In this document: piece after piece, positions 1 through 12,545 of the stretch | How positions within the stretch are numbered: position 1 is the stretch's first letter | Layout of the letters: each line of letters starts with the position of its first letter | Source of the DNA: Motacilla alba alba | Lineage: Eukaryota; Chordata; Aves; Passeriformes; Motacillidae | Assembly: GCF_015832195.1 (NCBI RefSeq) | Contig: NC_052021.1 | Location: 25,712,286-25,776,285 of the forward strand | DNA: 64,000 nucleotides | Direction of reading: 5' to 3' | The notes under the pieces: generated by a model | The model's input: only the letters and a program-made list of their open reading frames with translations | Database searches by the model: none | What the model was told of the DNA's origin: nothing | Program-made: the position numbers and the translations under genes

Positions 1-3000
1 GTGCAGATGCAACTCATTATCACAAAAGAGCCCTTTTGTCAGTAGATCTTATGTCAATTAGGGAAGCGGTTTTACTACCAGGAAAAGAATAATTTTGGCT
101 GCACAATTTCTATCTCCACTACCAGAACTTTGCCACTGTAAATAACTAACCTGACTTTGTAGTGAAGAGTGGTCCTCAGTAAGTCATTCATTAAGAGAGA
201 GACACTTTGGAGACAAATAATCTACAGTACTGATTAGTGACCACCAACACAATGAGTCTGTAGAGCTGTCTGTTTTCCATATCCATCCATTACCTACATT
301 AATTATATTATCTCTGATCTTGCAACTGAATACCAGAGGCAGATATTCGCTTTGGAACAATTAAGTTTTATTTTCCCCTTTATTTGCCTGACTATAAAGA
401 GGATAAATTCCTTTGTGTCATAAGGAAATAGAGGCTGCTCTCAGAATAGGGTGTGCATTTATGCAGCTACAGGTTGAATGGAGGCATGGTTCAGGGAGAA
501 ATCTTTCTTGTGAAGAGCTGTTGTGAGTCAGCCTCTGGAATTTCCCACATCTAGGAAATGTCTTTGGATGAGATAGAGTTTGGTCACATATATGCTTGGC
601 ATAATGGAGAGGATTGTTCTGCCTCATCCAGATTTGTGCATAAACCCGCATTTAAACCCATTCCACCTCTCAGTTTACCAGAATTTAAATGTGAGACATA
701 ACACTGTCTATTTAAAAAACTGAGAAAAAGAAGGAATAAAAACTCCTTTCAGGACATGAACTTAAATTGCCACAGGGAATTTTCTGCTAAGCAAACAGCT
801 TTTCTAGTAAACTGGAGGTGATGATTCAGCAATTGCTGGGAAGTGGCCTTTCAGCAGGGAAAACTGTGTGGGAAAGGTCGTTGGAGCAGTGTTGCCTATG
901 GGTGGCACTGAAGGTAATAGTTCTGAAGCTTTGTGAAATGGTCCAACAAGCACTGTCAGCCTTCCTTAACCCAGTGAATTGTTTCTGATCTAGAAGCTAA
1001 GCCCAAGCCCTGGGGTAAAAGGGGAACTCTTTCCTGCCCCATCTTTGAGGATAACCTACCTCCACCTGAAGATAAACTCTTCTCCAGGCATCTTCCCTGA
1101 GGAACTCACAACTCCCTGTAGCTCATTTCATCCCATCCCAGCTGTTTCCTGCTTTGTCTGCAAATCAGACAAATTTGAGCTGTATAAATCCTATCACATA
1201 TCTGTGTTCTGTTAGATTAGGAGTAGACAGACTTTAGCAAATAAAAAGAAACCTCAGACTCCTTCCTTTCAAACCCCATATATTTGGCAATGTGCCTCAC
1301 ACCCTAAAATGACAGCAGTAAGATGCATTACAAAGGAGAAAAACTGGAAATCAACTCCCTCCACCCTGCTGTTAATCAAGAACAGATCATATTTCCAGGT
1401 CTGGCACTGACAGTTCCTTGGACTCTGTGATCTCCATTACAGAGGCAGTTTCAGTTCTCCAGTCCTTATGAAAATCCCTAAACCCATACAGTTCAAGAAA
1501 ACAAAGTCCTTAAAATCCAGGTTTTAAAGCTCCACATGTCTGATCTTTGACAGAAAGGTGTGTGGAGGTGTCTTGGAAAGGAAATGCAGGAATCTGTGTA
1601 AGATTAGACTGAATACTAAAGAGAAACATGATCCCTGGCAAGGAGACAGAGGGATTGATACCTCATGAACTTGTTCATCAAGTGCATGAACTTTTTCTTC
1701 CCTGTGAGCATATCAGCCAAGTTGCTCATGCTGCTATTCAGATGCTTTACAGCCAAGGAAATAAAAAGCCAAGAGACCCTGTCTATCCATATTACAATAT
1801 TGCTTGTATTGCATGATGTCTGGGTAATGCTGAGGTCTGGGTCATTGCTATCATGAATTGAAAACAAAGACAGACAAACAAACACACAACCCACACACAT
1901 GGTTTGTAAGACTGAGTGGGGTTGTCTATTTGAATTCAGAGTAGCTGCCCTGACTGTTTGTATTCCTTGTTCATTGTAGCAGGAAGCATTTCTTTTCACT
2001 GCCCTAATCTGTACAGACCGCAGCTATGGGCTGCTGATCACCGATTGCTTTCCATTCCTTCAGTCACTTCAGAGAGAGACTAATTATCCCACGACTGCTT
2101 TGGAAGATGTTCACTCTGCTCCTTTCTTGAAGACCCTTCAGAAAGAGGTGGCAGTGACCAATCCCTCATGCAAAGATTTCACTACTCTTACATTTTACAT
2201 TGAAAGCACTTGCTCTCTTTTTACCCAGCGCAGACATTTGTGCATTCTGAAGTTGTTCATAAATTATCTATGTGTTTTCAAGCCATCAGGAAGCCAGACC
2301 AGCTGTGCATCTCCACCTGAAGGCCTTATGCACCCTGCAGATCCTCTGTCATGGTCAGTGTAGCCGTGGGTGACAAAACACCACACATCTCCGAGTCCAG
2401 GCTCACCTGTCAATTGTGCTACATGTTTTAGAGTCAGAAGGAAACAGCTTTTCTCTAGTCAGCTGGCATCAGTTGTCATGGCAGAGTGTAAAAGTGAATC
2501 CTGTTTGTGATCTTACGTCATCACAGACCTTTATTTTCCAAGAGATTCAGCAAAGGGTGTACAGCTGCTGGGCAGCTTGGCAGGCTGAGGTATTGTTTTC
2601 TCAGCGCACCCTGCAGAGCCCTTTGTGCCCACAAGCAGCCTGAGTCTCTGTCCTAGATGAGTGTGAGGAAAAGCCCAGCAAAACCCTGATTCTGCTTTCT
2701 CGTGGCTGCCCTCACGGAGCACAGTGAACATCAATGCACATCAGCTCAGCAGTGTAATAGCTGCTGCCTCACTGCATACAGATCACAATCCCCACCAGAT
2801 GTTCATTATGGTGCCTTGATAGATAATATACTGGGGAAGGTTCCTTTGTGACGGGTTTACTGCCAACTTCAGCAGCCCCAAATGCTACAGTTCTAACAAG
2901 GGAAATTAAGGTCCTGCAGCAATCTCATGCTCCCAGGTCGTTGTTGAAATGGAAGGGTGGATTGCTGTGTTCAGTTGTAATTTCTGTCCCAACTTAAGCA

Positions 3001-3757
3001 CTGGCAGTTGTCAGCATGATCATAAAATGATAGGTATCGTTGTAAGAAAAATATGGATGGAAACTGAAAAATAGCAGATATACAAGAGTAACTTGTCAGA
3101 TGCAAAAATCAAAATGACTTTACAAGGAATTTATCCCTGCTCAAACAAGGTAGTAACAGACTGGAATGTAGTCCAGTATAAAATCAAATTCCATGGGCAT
3201 CTCACAGAGTGTGTGTTAACCTCTACTGCACCACATTTTGTACTGTCTCCATACTACATGGAAGAATTGCCTTTTCTGGCTTTCTCTCATGGAGCTTTGA
3301 CTCAGTGCAGTCACACCTGAGTGACTTTGAACCCAGTCCTGTGGTAGAGCATCTCCAGGAACAGTCTGGCTCCCAGTACTGAGCTCTTCTTGAAACAGCA
3401 ACACCTTGGAACAAAGTCCTAGCCAGAGTGAGAAATACTTCTCAGATGCAGTGGGGAAAATGTACTTACCCAAACTGAGAGAGGCCTGGGACACAGAGGT
3501 GGCTATTCACCACCTGAGCTGCTGGTCTCTGATACATGGGCTGTGCTTGGTGACTTTGTCATGTTCAAAGACATCACAGTGCACCTTACCCACTTGAAAT
3601 GGTGCTCAAATTGTAAGGGGTCCAAATCATATTTCTTAATAACTCATACCAGCAGGTACTTTCAACAGAAAACAGAGTTGGGAAAAGCTCTCAAAAATCT
3701 ACAGAAGGGTCAGTTTGGCATGGTGGAGGTTAACAGACAGACTGACTCCATATAAAC
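1..3757. other. Unique non-coding sequence
   Basis: No gene, RNA or recognisable mobile element is visible. The short open frames here (77 to 127 codons) overlap on both strands and have no recognisable motif, so they are read as chance. A purine/A-C rich patch at 1860-1902 is the only low-complexity stretch. Intergenic DNA and intron interior cannot be told apart from this sequence alone. Confidence 0.5.
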
Positions 3758-3885
3758 TTATTATCCATGTAAATGTCCAATCTTTCTTTCTGAATCTTAC
3801 CAAGGACTTGGCCTTAAGAGCTTCCTGTGCTATTTGGGTTGATTCTGCTATTATCAGAATCAATTTCCTCATCACCAAACGTACA
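3758..3885 (-). mobile_element. Old CR1/L3-like LINE fragment
   Basis: Read on the plus strand, this stretch follows the order of the antisense 3' region of old CR1/L3 LINEs. It has a 'tatccatgtaa' and 'tccaatctttcttt' start, a run equivalent to 'gaatcctgctaagcttttggcctcaa', then 'cttcctgtg', and later a T-rich block. The element itself therefore lies on the minus strand. It is heavily diverged, truncated at both ends and has no coding potential. This is a remembered-consensus match. A RepeatMasker run should return CR1 or L3; no hit would refute it. Confidence 0.55.
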
Positions 3886-6800
3886 TCTAAGTACATTAAG
3901 GGCCAGATTCTTGGCTGGTATGAATTCATCTCCTTTCCAGCTAGTGAGATTGCAATGTTACATCCCTACAAAGTGAACACAAACTGCTACTAAATCAGAA
4001 TGTTTGCAATTTTCAGACTAATGGAAAACCTGGGCTAGTAGCGATGTAATTTCTTTCACATTATCTCCCCATAATTGGTGAACTAGCCTGAGTAAAACCA
4101 GAACTGATACAATGACTTGGAATTTGGCAGGACTGAAGGATTTGCTTTGTTACTGTTTATAACGGCACCAAAATTCCTTACCCCAAACATTTTATAGTAT
4201 ATAAATAATCTTTTACATCTATTTTTGGGAGAAGGAGAGTTTGCAACTGTCAAAGGTTTAATAGGTCTTAACAGGGCAAATAAAAGGTTGGGTTTTTTTC
4301 CCCGAGATTGTATAGAAGTAAGGGACACACCAAAATTGTGCAGCATGTTCTCTTGTTGGTAACTTCAATTTAAGTTGCTTGCTGTGCCAAGCCTGCATGC
4401 AGAAATCCCAGGGAGGGCAGTGACTCATCACATCTCTTGAGAAAAATATCAATTACCCTGCATATTGCTGTGCATGCTGCAACACTCCTGAGCCTGGAGA
4501 CAGAGCGTGGCACTATTTCCAGAACATACATCTTCTCAAGGATTTTGAAACTGTAAGGCAATTTCTTAGGGAAAGGTTAGTTTAAAATTATTCATGCTAG
4601 CCAAAATGAAGGAATTCCAGAGGACTATTAAATTAAAAAAAAACCTGGAGATTACTAAAATTATGTTCTCCACTTTCTGAACGTTTTTTGAAGACAGTAC
4701 AAGAATGTTGAATGTCGCTCATAAAGAGCATAGCTCATTGGCATATACCCTTCTTCCTTGGAGCAGGTCAGGGATGTGCTGCCTCTCCCCATGGTCAGAT
4801 GGAGCTCGGATCAGAGTCTTGATTCACTCATCTTTGCAGCCTGAGAGATGGCTGAACACATTTCCCCTGCCTCTCATGAATATCAAGGAGGCTGAAATTT
4901 TGTCTCTGATTTATTTGTTTAGATGTCTGAAAATACTTAGTGAATGTCTTTATCTAAGAGTGCATGTGTGTGTGCAAGGACTAGCTCAGTGTGTAAAAAT
5001 GTGGACAGAAAACTGTGTGGCAATTATTCAGCATTAAATAGCACAATTTTCTCACCATGGGGCTTCCTCCATAATGAGTTATTTTTAAAGAATGTGAGTA
5101 AAGATGAAAGCTCCCATAGTGAAGCTATCAAAATGCCTTGATATAAAGTCAGTGGCTGTCCATTTGAACAACCCAAACAATTGACATGAGGTGTAAAATT
5201 CTAGACAAAGGACAAAAAAAAAAGAGAGAAAAACAGACATGCTCCTGCCTACAGTGTCACTGGAGGCTGTATGTACATAATGTAGTCAATGTAATAACTA
5301 AAAGATTTCATCAAAGCAGGTCCTACTACTTGAAATAAGTTCAAAAGGGATCAAATTAGGTTTTTAACCCTAGAAAGTGGCTTTATGCCTCAGCCAAATG
5401 AAAGCTGAGACAGGTCTACAAATTTCAGTGGTGCTAAGGAGACAATAATTTCACACTTACAGCCTTGAAATCAGTGGCTTTCTTGATGAGTTGCAAATAA
5501 AGATGTCATAGTATGTGAATGCATTTCATGTTTTACTTAAAAAACATGCACAGAATTTTCAGAGCTAGTATAGACCTCTAAGCAGAGCTCCATGTACAGT
5601 AGAAGTCCTCCTGTTCATCATAAAATGGCACCAGCATTGCTAACTTTTTATTCCAGATTAAGTTCAGATAATGAAGCTTAACTCCTGCTTATTTAGTCTC
5701 TACAGGTTATAGCTACTTCTCATTATGTGGATGAATTTAGGGCTTAGCCACGCAGCAAAAGTCCATCTGGTGGAAAACAGATGAACACTCTGAATAGTTC
5801 CATTATTTTATCATGCCACTTATAAAGACAAATTATCAAAATGCATCAATATCAGTCTTAAACTAAGGGGTATCTGCCAGGGACTTAGTCAGCTTTTGCT
5901 AGTTGTTAACACTGTCTTTGAGATAAGGGGAATAAATGAGTTTATTCAAACAAATTGTGCGTGACTGCGTGTCTATGTCCATGTATGTCAGTGTTTATCA
6001 TACCCATTAGAATTGTGTCATCAGAAGATAGCTACTGGTTTGGTTCTTTGCTTACTTTTTAGAACCTTTGCTGGTTTTCACTTTGTTCTTGATGAGTGGT
6101 TGCCTTTGGGTTTGGATCAACTTCAGTTCTGTGTAGATCAAAAGAAACATCTTTACACAACAGGTACTTTGATTGATTGATTGATTGATTGCCTGCCTGC
6201 CTGCCTCAACAAGTCTCCTCCCCTTTGCAATCCAAAATTTTTGGTTTAGGATAGATGAGAAAGATGATTTTTCAGGCCTCAGTGTCTTACATAGGTAGGA
6301 CCCAGGAACCCAGGAATTAGAAACTAAATGCCACAAATCCCATGTCAACAACCACACCACTAAATAACTTTAATACAGACTCCAAAGCCTTGCACTCTAT
6401 ATTTACTGGGAAGGAAGAAAAAATATTCTTTGTCTCCAGGCAAAAAAAAAAATCCTGTTATATTTCCCCACATGCAGGACAATGTTCTGTACCTCATTTC
6501 CTAGTCCTGCAGTTAAGAGAAGGAAGGCATATTGATTTGAGTGCAGAAAGTTTGTTTTGGCCAGCAGAGTTGGGGATGAAGGAAGCAAACATCAGAGGGC
6601 TTGAGGGGGAAAATTGCTCCCAGTACTATGTATTTATGGAGGATTTGGACAATGAGAGGGCAATGCTTCAGTAGATTCCTGAGGACTAGATTTCCCCAAA
6701 TCTCTTCATTCCAATATTTAGTGGCCTAAAGAAAGCCATGTCATGAGGACACCTCTCTGCCAATATTCCTGCAGCCTAGATTGAGCCCTGTCTGATGGGG

Positions 6801-8278
6801 TAGGAGGGGAGGGCAGGCAAAAGTCTTCCAGAGGTTTCCTTCTCTCCACCTAAAGTAAAGAGAACTGATTGCTGGGCTGTGTCCATTGGAGCCTCAAGGG
6901 CAGTAGTAGAGAACAGCCCAAATTAGTGGAGGAAAATGAGACATAAAAAAAGAAAAGATCTGGTTCTTCGAAAACCCCAAACTCAAGGAAATTGCCCTTG
7001 TACTACAAGTAGTTATTCCTTTTATTGCTTATCTTCATAAGCAAAACACTCAGCTCTTCTTTGGCACCAATAACTTGCATTTGTTCTCTTTCCCTGTATA
7101 TATAATATCCAGCTGGTTTATTCACGGGGGTTTCCATAAATTTTTATCAGTGTGTTGTCTCATTCCACACAACCTCTTTTGCTGGCTCTCTCTTTTTTAC
7201 TTCCCCCTCCTTTTTATATGCAGGGTCTTTCTTTAAAGCCTCAGTATTAAAAAGCTCTATGCTTTCTTTGTGCATAAGGAGTCAAAGCTCAGATCCCTCT
7301 CCTTGTTATTGGTGTTTTCTGCACAGCCACAGAGAGGGGGAGGTTTTTATCAGCCTTTGTTACAGAATCGCAGTAGCTAATGCACTCAATGAAACTGGAG
7401 ATGAATCTTCTTGCACATGGATGGGCCCCCACACACAAACACACACCCTTAGACCTGCAGAGGTATCATCCTCCACTGCCCGTGGGTAGTACATCCAAAA
7501 CCCCATCCACTGGAGTACCCCTCACCATGCAATATCCATATGATGCTCATCACAGGTAGGTACAATATATTGATTAACATACAAAGCATGGAATTGCTGC
7601 AGATACTGAGTTGGAAATCCCTTCACATGTCCAGTAGAGCACATTGCAACAGAGGAGTTCAATTCCCAGCACTGGCAGCACTCTGACACTTTCCTGGCCT
7701 CTTTCCCAAGAGTTCCCAGACAAGTCTGACTCCCTCATCTAATGCCTAAATTATCTCCTCATCCTCTTAGCTTTTGGTAAGCCTAGCCTTCATCTACACT
7801 ATCCAAGATTGTACTTTTGAACAGTCTGACCAAAGCAAACACTCCCTGCAGCCAAGAGAGGAGGGAGAGGAACTTCCAGGGTGAATCAGTGAGATGTGCC
7901 CTCTGCAGCATACACACACTGGCTTTACAGCACTTGAACTCCATGAATGCAAATCACCTCAAAAAATCAGTGAAGGAAAGAGCATGTAAAACTGCCCTTG
8001 CTCTTTCTCCTTCTTTCCTTCCACTTTATCCTGTCAGCACTGCATATATCAAACTAGAGCTCTGGGTTTTAACTAGGCTTTACTGTTTCATTCTGCTTCA
8101 TGAATTTTTCAGTGTTTACACTTATGCTTAATATAATAAGATTGATAATGCAACTGCCTGATAGATTCTCGTCCAGGCTTCTAAGCTAGAGACATTCTTA
8201 TTCTTTCTTCCTAATTTCTGTAATATCCAAAAGTTCATTTTCACCTTTTGCATCTTGATGCTTTTTTTCATCTTTCAG
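3886..8278. other. Unique non-coding sequence
   Basis: No supported gene. The stretch is AT-rich unique DNA with one compound microsatellite (6171-6206, listed separately) and short A-runs near 5213 and 6447. Open frames of 60 to 110 codons show no recognisable domains. Confidence 0.5.
6171..6206. repeat. Compound microsatellite (GATT)5(GCCT)4
   Basis: Five perfect GATT units at 6171-6190 are followed immediately by four perfect GCCT units at 6191-6206. Both tetramers contain T plus one variable dinucleotide, so the second array may have arisen from point changes in the first that then expanded. It should be length-variable between individuals. Confidence 0.95.
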
Positions 8279-8530
8279 CTATTCATCTCCCAAAACAGTG
8301 TCTTCAAGGTAACAACATTTACCCAATGGATTTCTATGGCTTGGGTGTGATATGCTGCCTGTTCTGCTGCAGCCAGGTCACTGCTTCCTACCACAGGGAA
8401 GCTGGTGGAGCAACTGAAGGACCTGACCCTGAGGAGCTCTGTGAGCTGCAGTGCCACTGCAGTATGTCAGCCTGTTGTCCCAACAGAGGGGGATGGCCAA
8501 AGTCCCATTAGCTTTCACTTGTGAGCACAT

Positions 8531-8579
8531 AAAAAAAAAAAAAGGCAAAAACAAAAACAAAAAAAAAGAAAATAAAATT
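8531..8579. repeat. A-rich low-complexity tract
   Basis: A13 followed by AAAAAC-type units and more A-runs with single G, C or T interruptions. It could be the tail of a decayed retroposon, but no recognisable element precedes it. Confidence 0.85.
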
Positions 8580-8911
8580 AAGAAGCAGCAGAAAAGAGAG
8601 GGATTAGTAAATATATAAGTGATTTACAATCCAGAAGACTGCATGCTTTGCATCTTTCAGCCTTATATACAAAAGCAATGGTCAATGAAAATGACTGGCA
8701 GCAAAATTAAAACAATATATAAAAGGTAGTAAGTCTTTAAGCAGCATATATTGACTTTACTCTATGGGAAATCAATGAGATGCACAGTTTAGTGGGATTA
8801 GAAAAGGGAACAGGATGTTCACATAATCAAAGTGCAGAATAAGCAGCAGAAGAATGTTAGATGCAGTACTTTAGGGCTCAGAGTCCTTTCACACACCTCA
8901 CCACCGTACAT

Positions 8912-9009
8912 ATCTCCCCCTCCCTCTCTCCCTTCCCTACTCCCTCCTTCCCTCTAGAGAAGCTCTATCTGGATCTTAATTTAAAAAAAAAAAAAAACAA
9001 AAAAAAAAA
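8912..9009. repeat. Pyrimidine tract followed by A-rich tract
   Basis: A CT-rich tract at 8912-8957 made of CCCT and CCTT units ends in CTAG. An A-rich tract with two C interruptions follows at 8983-9009. The two together make a strand-asymmetric low-complexity block. No gene is attached to it. Confidence 0.8.
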
Positions 9010-10319
9010 CCCCACATACACATGCACAGAAAATATCCAACACACACACAAAATAAATGCCCAATAAAACCAACTTTAACCACAGCTCATTGATGAGCTA
9101 TTTTTAATGACCCAACTCTTAAACTGGCAGAAGTATTTGCACACTGGCCCAGCCCTCAGTATCTTAGGAATCTCCTGTATGTCATCACAACTTGTCACTC
9201 AGTGAATGATAAATACATGTTTAAGCGAAGTGCTGCCCAAGGGCCCTTAAAGTAAGGACATTTCAGCTGTCTTTTTTCAAGGAAGCTCATGACTTTTGCA
9301 TGGTCACTATTCTTGTGAGACATCCCAATTAAAAATAACACAGATGGAGCACTTGGATCTGGGATTCTTTCAATAATTTATGGATCAAACAAAGCCCTTG
9401 TTCTTGCCAACAACACACCTGTCACAGCAATACTCTAGGTGTCTGAGAAGTGATTTTTTTAAATTTTTAGGGCCCAGAAACTATGGAGGGTTATTTTCCC
9501 CCTGATTTAGTCATTATCCCTTCCAAATGCATGTTGCTGCCTGGTTTAAATGATAGGATTAAGACCAAGATTTTAAAAATGTTTTAAAAGTTTAACAACA
9601 CTTCGGTTGTTTTCATAATGCCATTAAAGTCTTTAAAATTTTTCAAGGGAAGACAGGTGGAGCTATGGATTCTTCATCTATAAAGAACTCGGAAAATGTC
9701 CTGGATAAAGATCAGCAATTGGCTCTGGAAGGTGTCTTGTGGCCATTGGTACCTGCACTCCATGTCCTGCATTGCACAGTGCTGCAAGGTTTGTCAATGA
9801 TGAGACAAAAATTTCTCCTAAATCTTTTCCTAAGCCAATCCCACAGCCACTAAACTCACCTCTTCCTGGGGCCAAGAACAGCTACTTTTCCTTTGGAGAA
9901 GAGAAGGCGATCCATGAACTCACTGCAAACAACAAATAGGAAAAAGATAAATGTACTACCACGCACCACGTGAGAAAAGATGGAAGGAAATGAAACATAT
10001 GGAGATACAAAGCTTGCTTTTATTTGGTTGCAAAGGAAAATCTCTGACTCAGATGTGCAAGATAGCTCATGTTTTCACTCAATTTTATTTAGGGTTTGTG
10101 CAGTTTTATTTTTATCCTTCAAAAACTCTGATGGGCTGCATATGACTAACACAGCAGCAGATGACTTTGCTTCTCAATGTCATGGTCGTGTCAGAGACTG
10201 ATTTAAACAGCTCCGTAAAACTGCAGGCAAAATGTTTGGTGATCCTCAGATAAGTATTGGTGCGTACATAAACATTCCATGATGCTTAAAGTAAAAAACA
10301 AACAAACCCTGATTAAAAT

Positions 10320-10610
10320 AAGAAGGAGTTTTAATTCAAATTTTTATCTCTGTATTTATTCTTGTCACAGTAAACTTGTAAAAGCAGCTTAAGCTGTGCT
10401 TTTATAGATTATATCTGATTGCTGATATTTTCTAATAAGTTGGAGGATAATTGGAGCTGTCACCTATTATTATTAATCACACCCTTGGGTAAATGTTTTG
10501 ACAATAGAAATGTAGAGCCAATTAAAAAACATAAAAATTGCAACCCTGACACTTTCCTGTCACTGCTGTTAATGATGGCATCACTGCTAATCTAGTCATT
10601 TGGGTCTCCA
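10320..10610. other. AT-rich candidate conserved non-coding element
   Basis: The block is free of simple repeats and dense in TAAT/ATTA cores, TAATTGG-like and ATTAATCAC-like motifs typical of homeodomain sites. It contains no long open frame. This texture is common in vertebrate developmental enhancers, but texture alone is weak evidence, and only cross-species alignment can show conservation. Confidence 0.25.
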
Positions 10611-10674
10611 AATATTTGCAGTGTTTGCTTAAGACTGCAAAAAGAAAGCTCTCCTACTGGAGTAAGAAAAGTTG

Positions 10675-10697
10675 AAAAAAAAAAAAAAAAAAAAAAA
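10675..10697. repeat. Poly(A) run of 23
   Basis: An uninterrupted A23 run. A 15-base sequence beginning AAAGAAAGCT lies on both sides (10641-10655 and 10695-10709, one mismatch), which resembles a target-site duplication around a very short inserted piece. Confidence 0.9.
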
Positions 10698-12417
10698 GAA
10701 AGCTGTCCTGACGTGTCATTGTTGTTAATGGATAATGATTTGTCACTGGAACATTTTTGGAGTGTTTCCAATCCTGGTACGATGCATGTCAAGCACAGCA
10801 CTAGGTTCTTGTGGGGGAAAAAGTAAACTCTTTCATAAAATTCAGAATTTTTCATACACCCTGGCTTCATATCATCTTTATTTTCTTAATTCAGCCTTAT
10901 TTTTAAAGAAGTGTCAGTTGCATGCCAATACAAAAAGCAAAAAAGGCTTTGGGTCATCCACTCACACTCTGCCTAGTCCTCATATTTACAGTTACACTGT
11001 GTTCCCATGTAGGTCATGCCTGAATCACACAGTTCTCAAGCTCACAAAAGAAAAACAAGCCTAACTTTGTTGTGTGCAGCACAGGAACACTGTTGTCTTC
11101 TCCAGTGCAAGACCTGGCCCAGCCCATGCTGGACCATGCCAATCCATAAACACTTTCCTTCAGCTGGTAGCTCCCAGGTGTCACTTTAATATCAGCTTTC
11201 AGAGGCAGAGGTGATGCCATGACCTCCTCACCTGTCACTTTTCCCCACCCAGCCCTCTGCTAAGCACTCTGCAGTTATTTCCCCATTTTCAACATTCAGG
11301 TAACGAACATGTGCAAAATTCAGACTAGTTGAGTCCAACATTTTTGTTGTAAATGTCTTCTTGCCCCGGTGCCTCTGTTCTCCTAAAGCAGAGAGGTTTG
11401 CAACCTGATTTCTGTAGGTCTTGCCTTTTCTCATCCCTTCCCTTTCCAACACTAAAGAAGACCACAGCACTTTCTCTTGTAGGAAGCTGTAGTTAAAAGT
11501 AACGGTTGCCTTCTCAGTGTGTGCTTCTGCTAGAAAGACTTAACTGCTCTCTGGGGCCAGTTTTTTGCACTGGTGCATATGTATTACTTGTAGTACGAGC
11601 AGACCTGGCCAAGCATAGCCTTCCCTGCTGTTAGCTTTCTGTTTGCATTATGACTTCATTTACTGCTGAAATTAAACCTCTGTGTGTGTGTGTATGCATG
11701 TGAGCTGTGATTTCCCTGGGAATATTAGCAGGGGCTGAAATTCAAGTGTAACTGTGGAAAGCATTAAATGCCTCAAAACTCCTTTTTCCTTTTCCTTCTC
11801 ATCCCCTTATCAAGTTCAAATAGTAATCACAAGCAGCATCTCTTCCTTCCCCCACACAGTGCAAGTCCCAATTCACAGCAGGCCTGCTCCAAAGTCAGTT
11901 GAAAGACACTGAAGGATGTGCAAATCCTCTCATTTGGGACTGCCTGTGAGAGATGGAAGCTGAGATTAATACATGATGCTGCTGCTATCATGCCCATGGC
12001 TGCAGCCAACTTTGTGGGGGGACGCATGAGGCAAGTACAGAAGCGTCAGAGGTGATCCACCCACAACTCTTCCAATCTGCAAGAAGAAAAATTTAATAGC
12101 CAAGTGTAATGGAGAGGGTACATGGACCTGATGAGCTGCAAAGACACAGTCAGGAATCCTGAAAAGCACCAGAAAGAAAATGCAAAGCATCAGCTGAATA
12201 ATAACAGGGAATCCTGAAGATTTAAGCCAACATTTTTAAGCCAAAATTTATGGATGTGGATGCTGGTCCTCACCTCCACAATGTCAGCTTTGCACTAGAG
12301 TTAATGAACCTTGCTGCCATCAGGTCCTTGCCTGCTGGAGTGACTGGGCTTCACATCAGTCCTTCACTTTCTAACTCTAATTTTCTGTCCCCTATTTTGT
12401 TGGCAAAAAAAGAAATT

Positions 12418-12545
12418 ATCATAGAATCTTAGAATGTTTTGGGCTGGAAGGGACCTTTTGAGGTCATCTAGTCCAATCCCCAGCAATGAGCAGGGACATC
12501 TTCAGCCAGTTCAGGCTGCTCATTACCCTACGTGTGGACACTTGG
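12418..12545 (-). mobile_element. CR1 LINE 3' fragment (avian type)
   Basis: On the plus strand the segment opens with ATCATAGAATCTTAGAATG, the reverse complement of the CR1 3' octamer repeat (ATTCTATG units, one changed to ATTCTAAG). 'GGGCTGGAAGGGACC', 'GGTCATCTAGTCCAATCCC' and 'GAGCAGGGACATCTTC' follow, all in the order of the avian CR1 3' region in antisense. The element therefore runs on the minus strand with its 3' end at 12418. It is strongly 5'-truncated, as most CR1 copies are; similarity fades after about 12545. No reverse transcriptase coding sequence remains. This is the best single clue that the host is a bird. Confidence 0.9.

Larger units (their letters stand above)
8310..12417. 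other. Unique non-coding sequence with AT-rich block
   Basis: No supported gene. The notable parts are the A-rich tracts at 8531-8579 and 8983-9009, an AT-rich repeat-free block at about 10320-10610, a 23-base A run at 10675-10697 flanked by a short direct repeat, and a (TG) run near 11681-11693. Frames up to 109 codons are read as chance. Confidence 0.5.
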
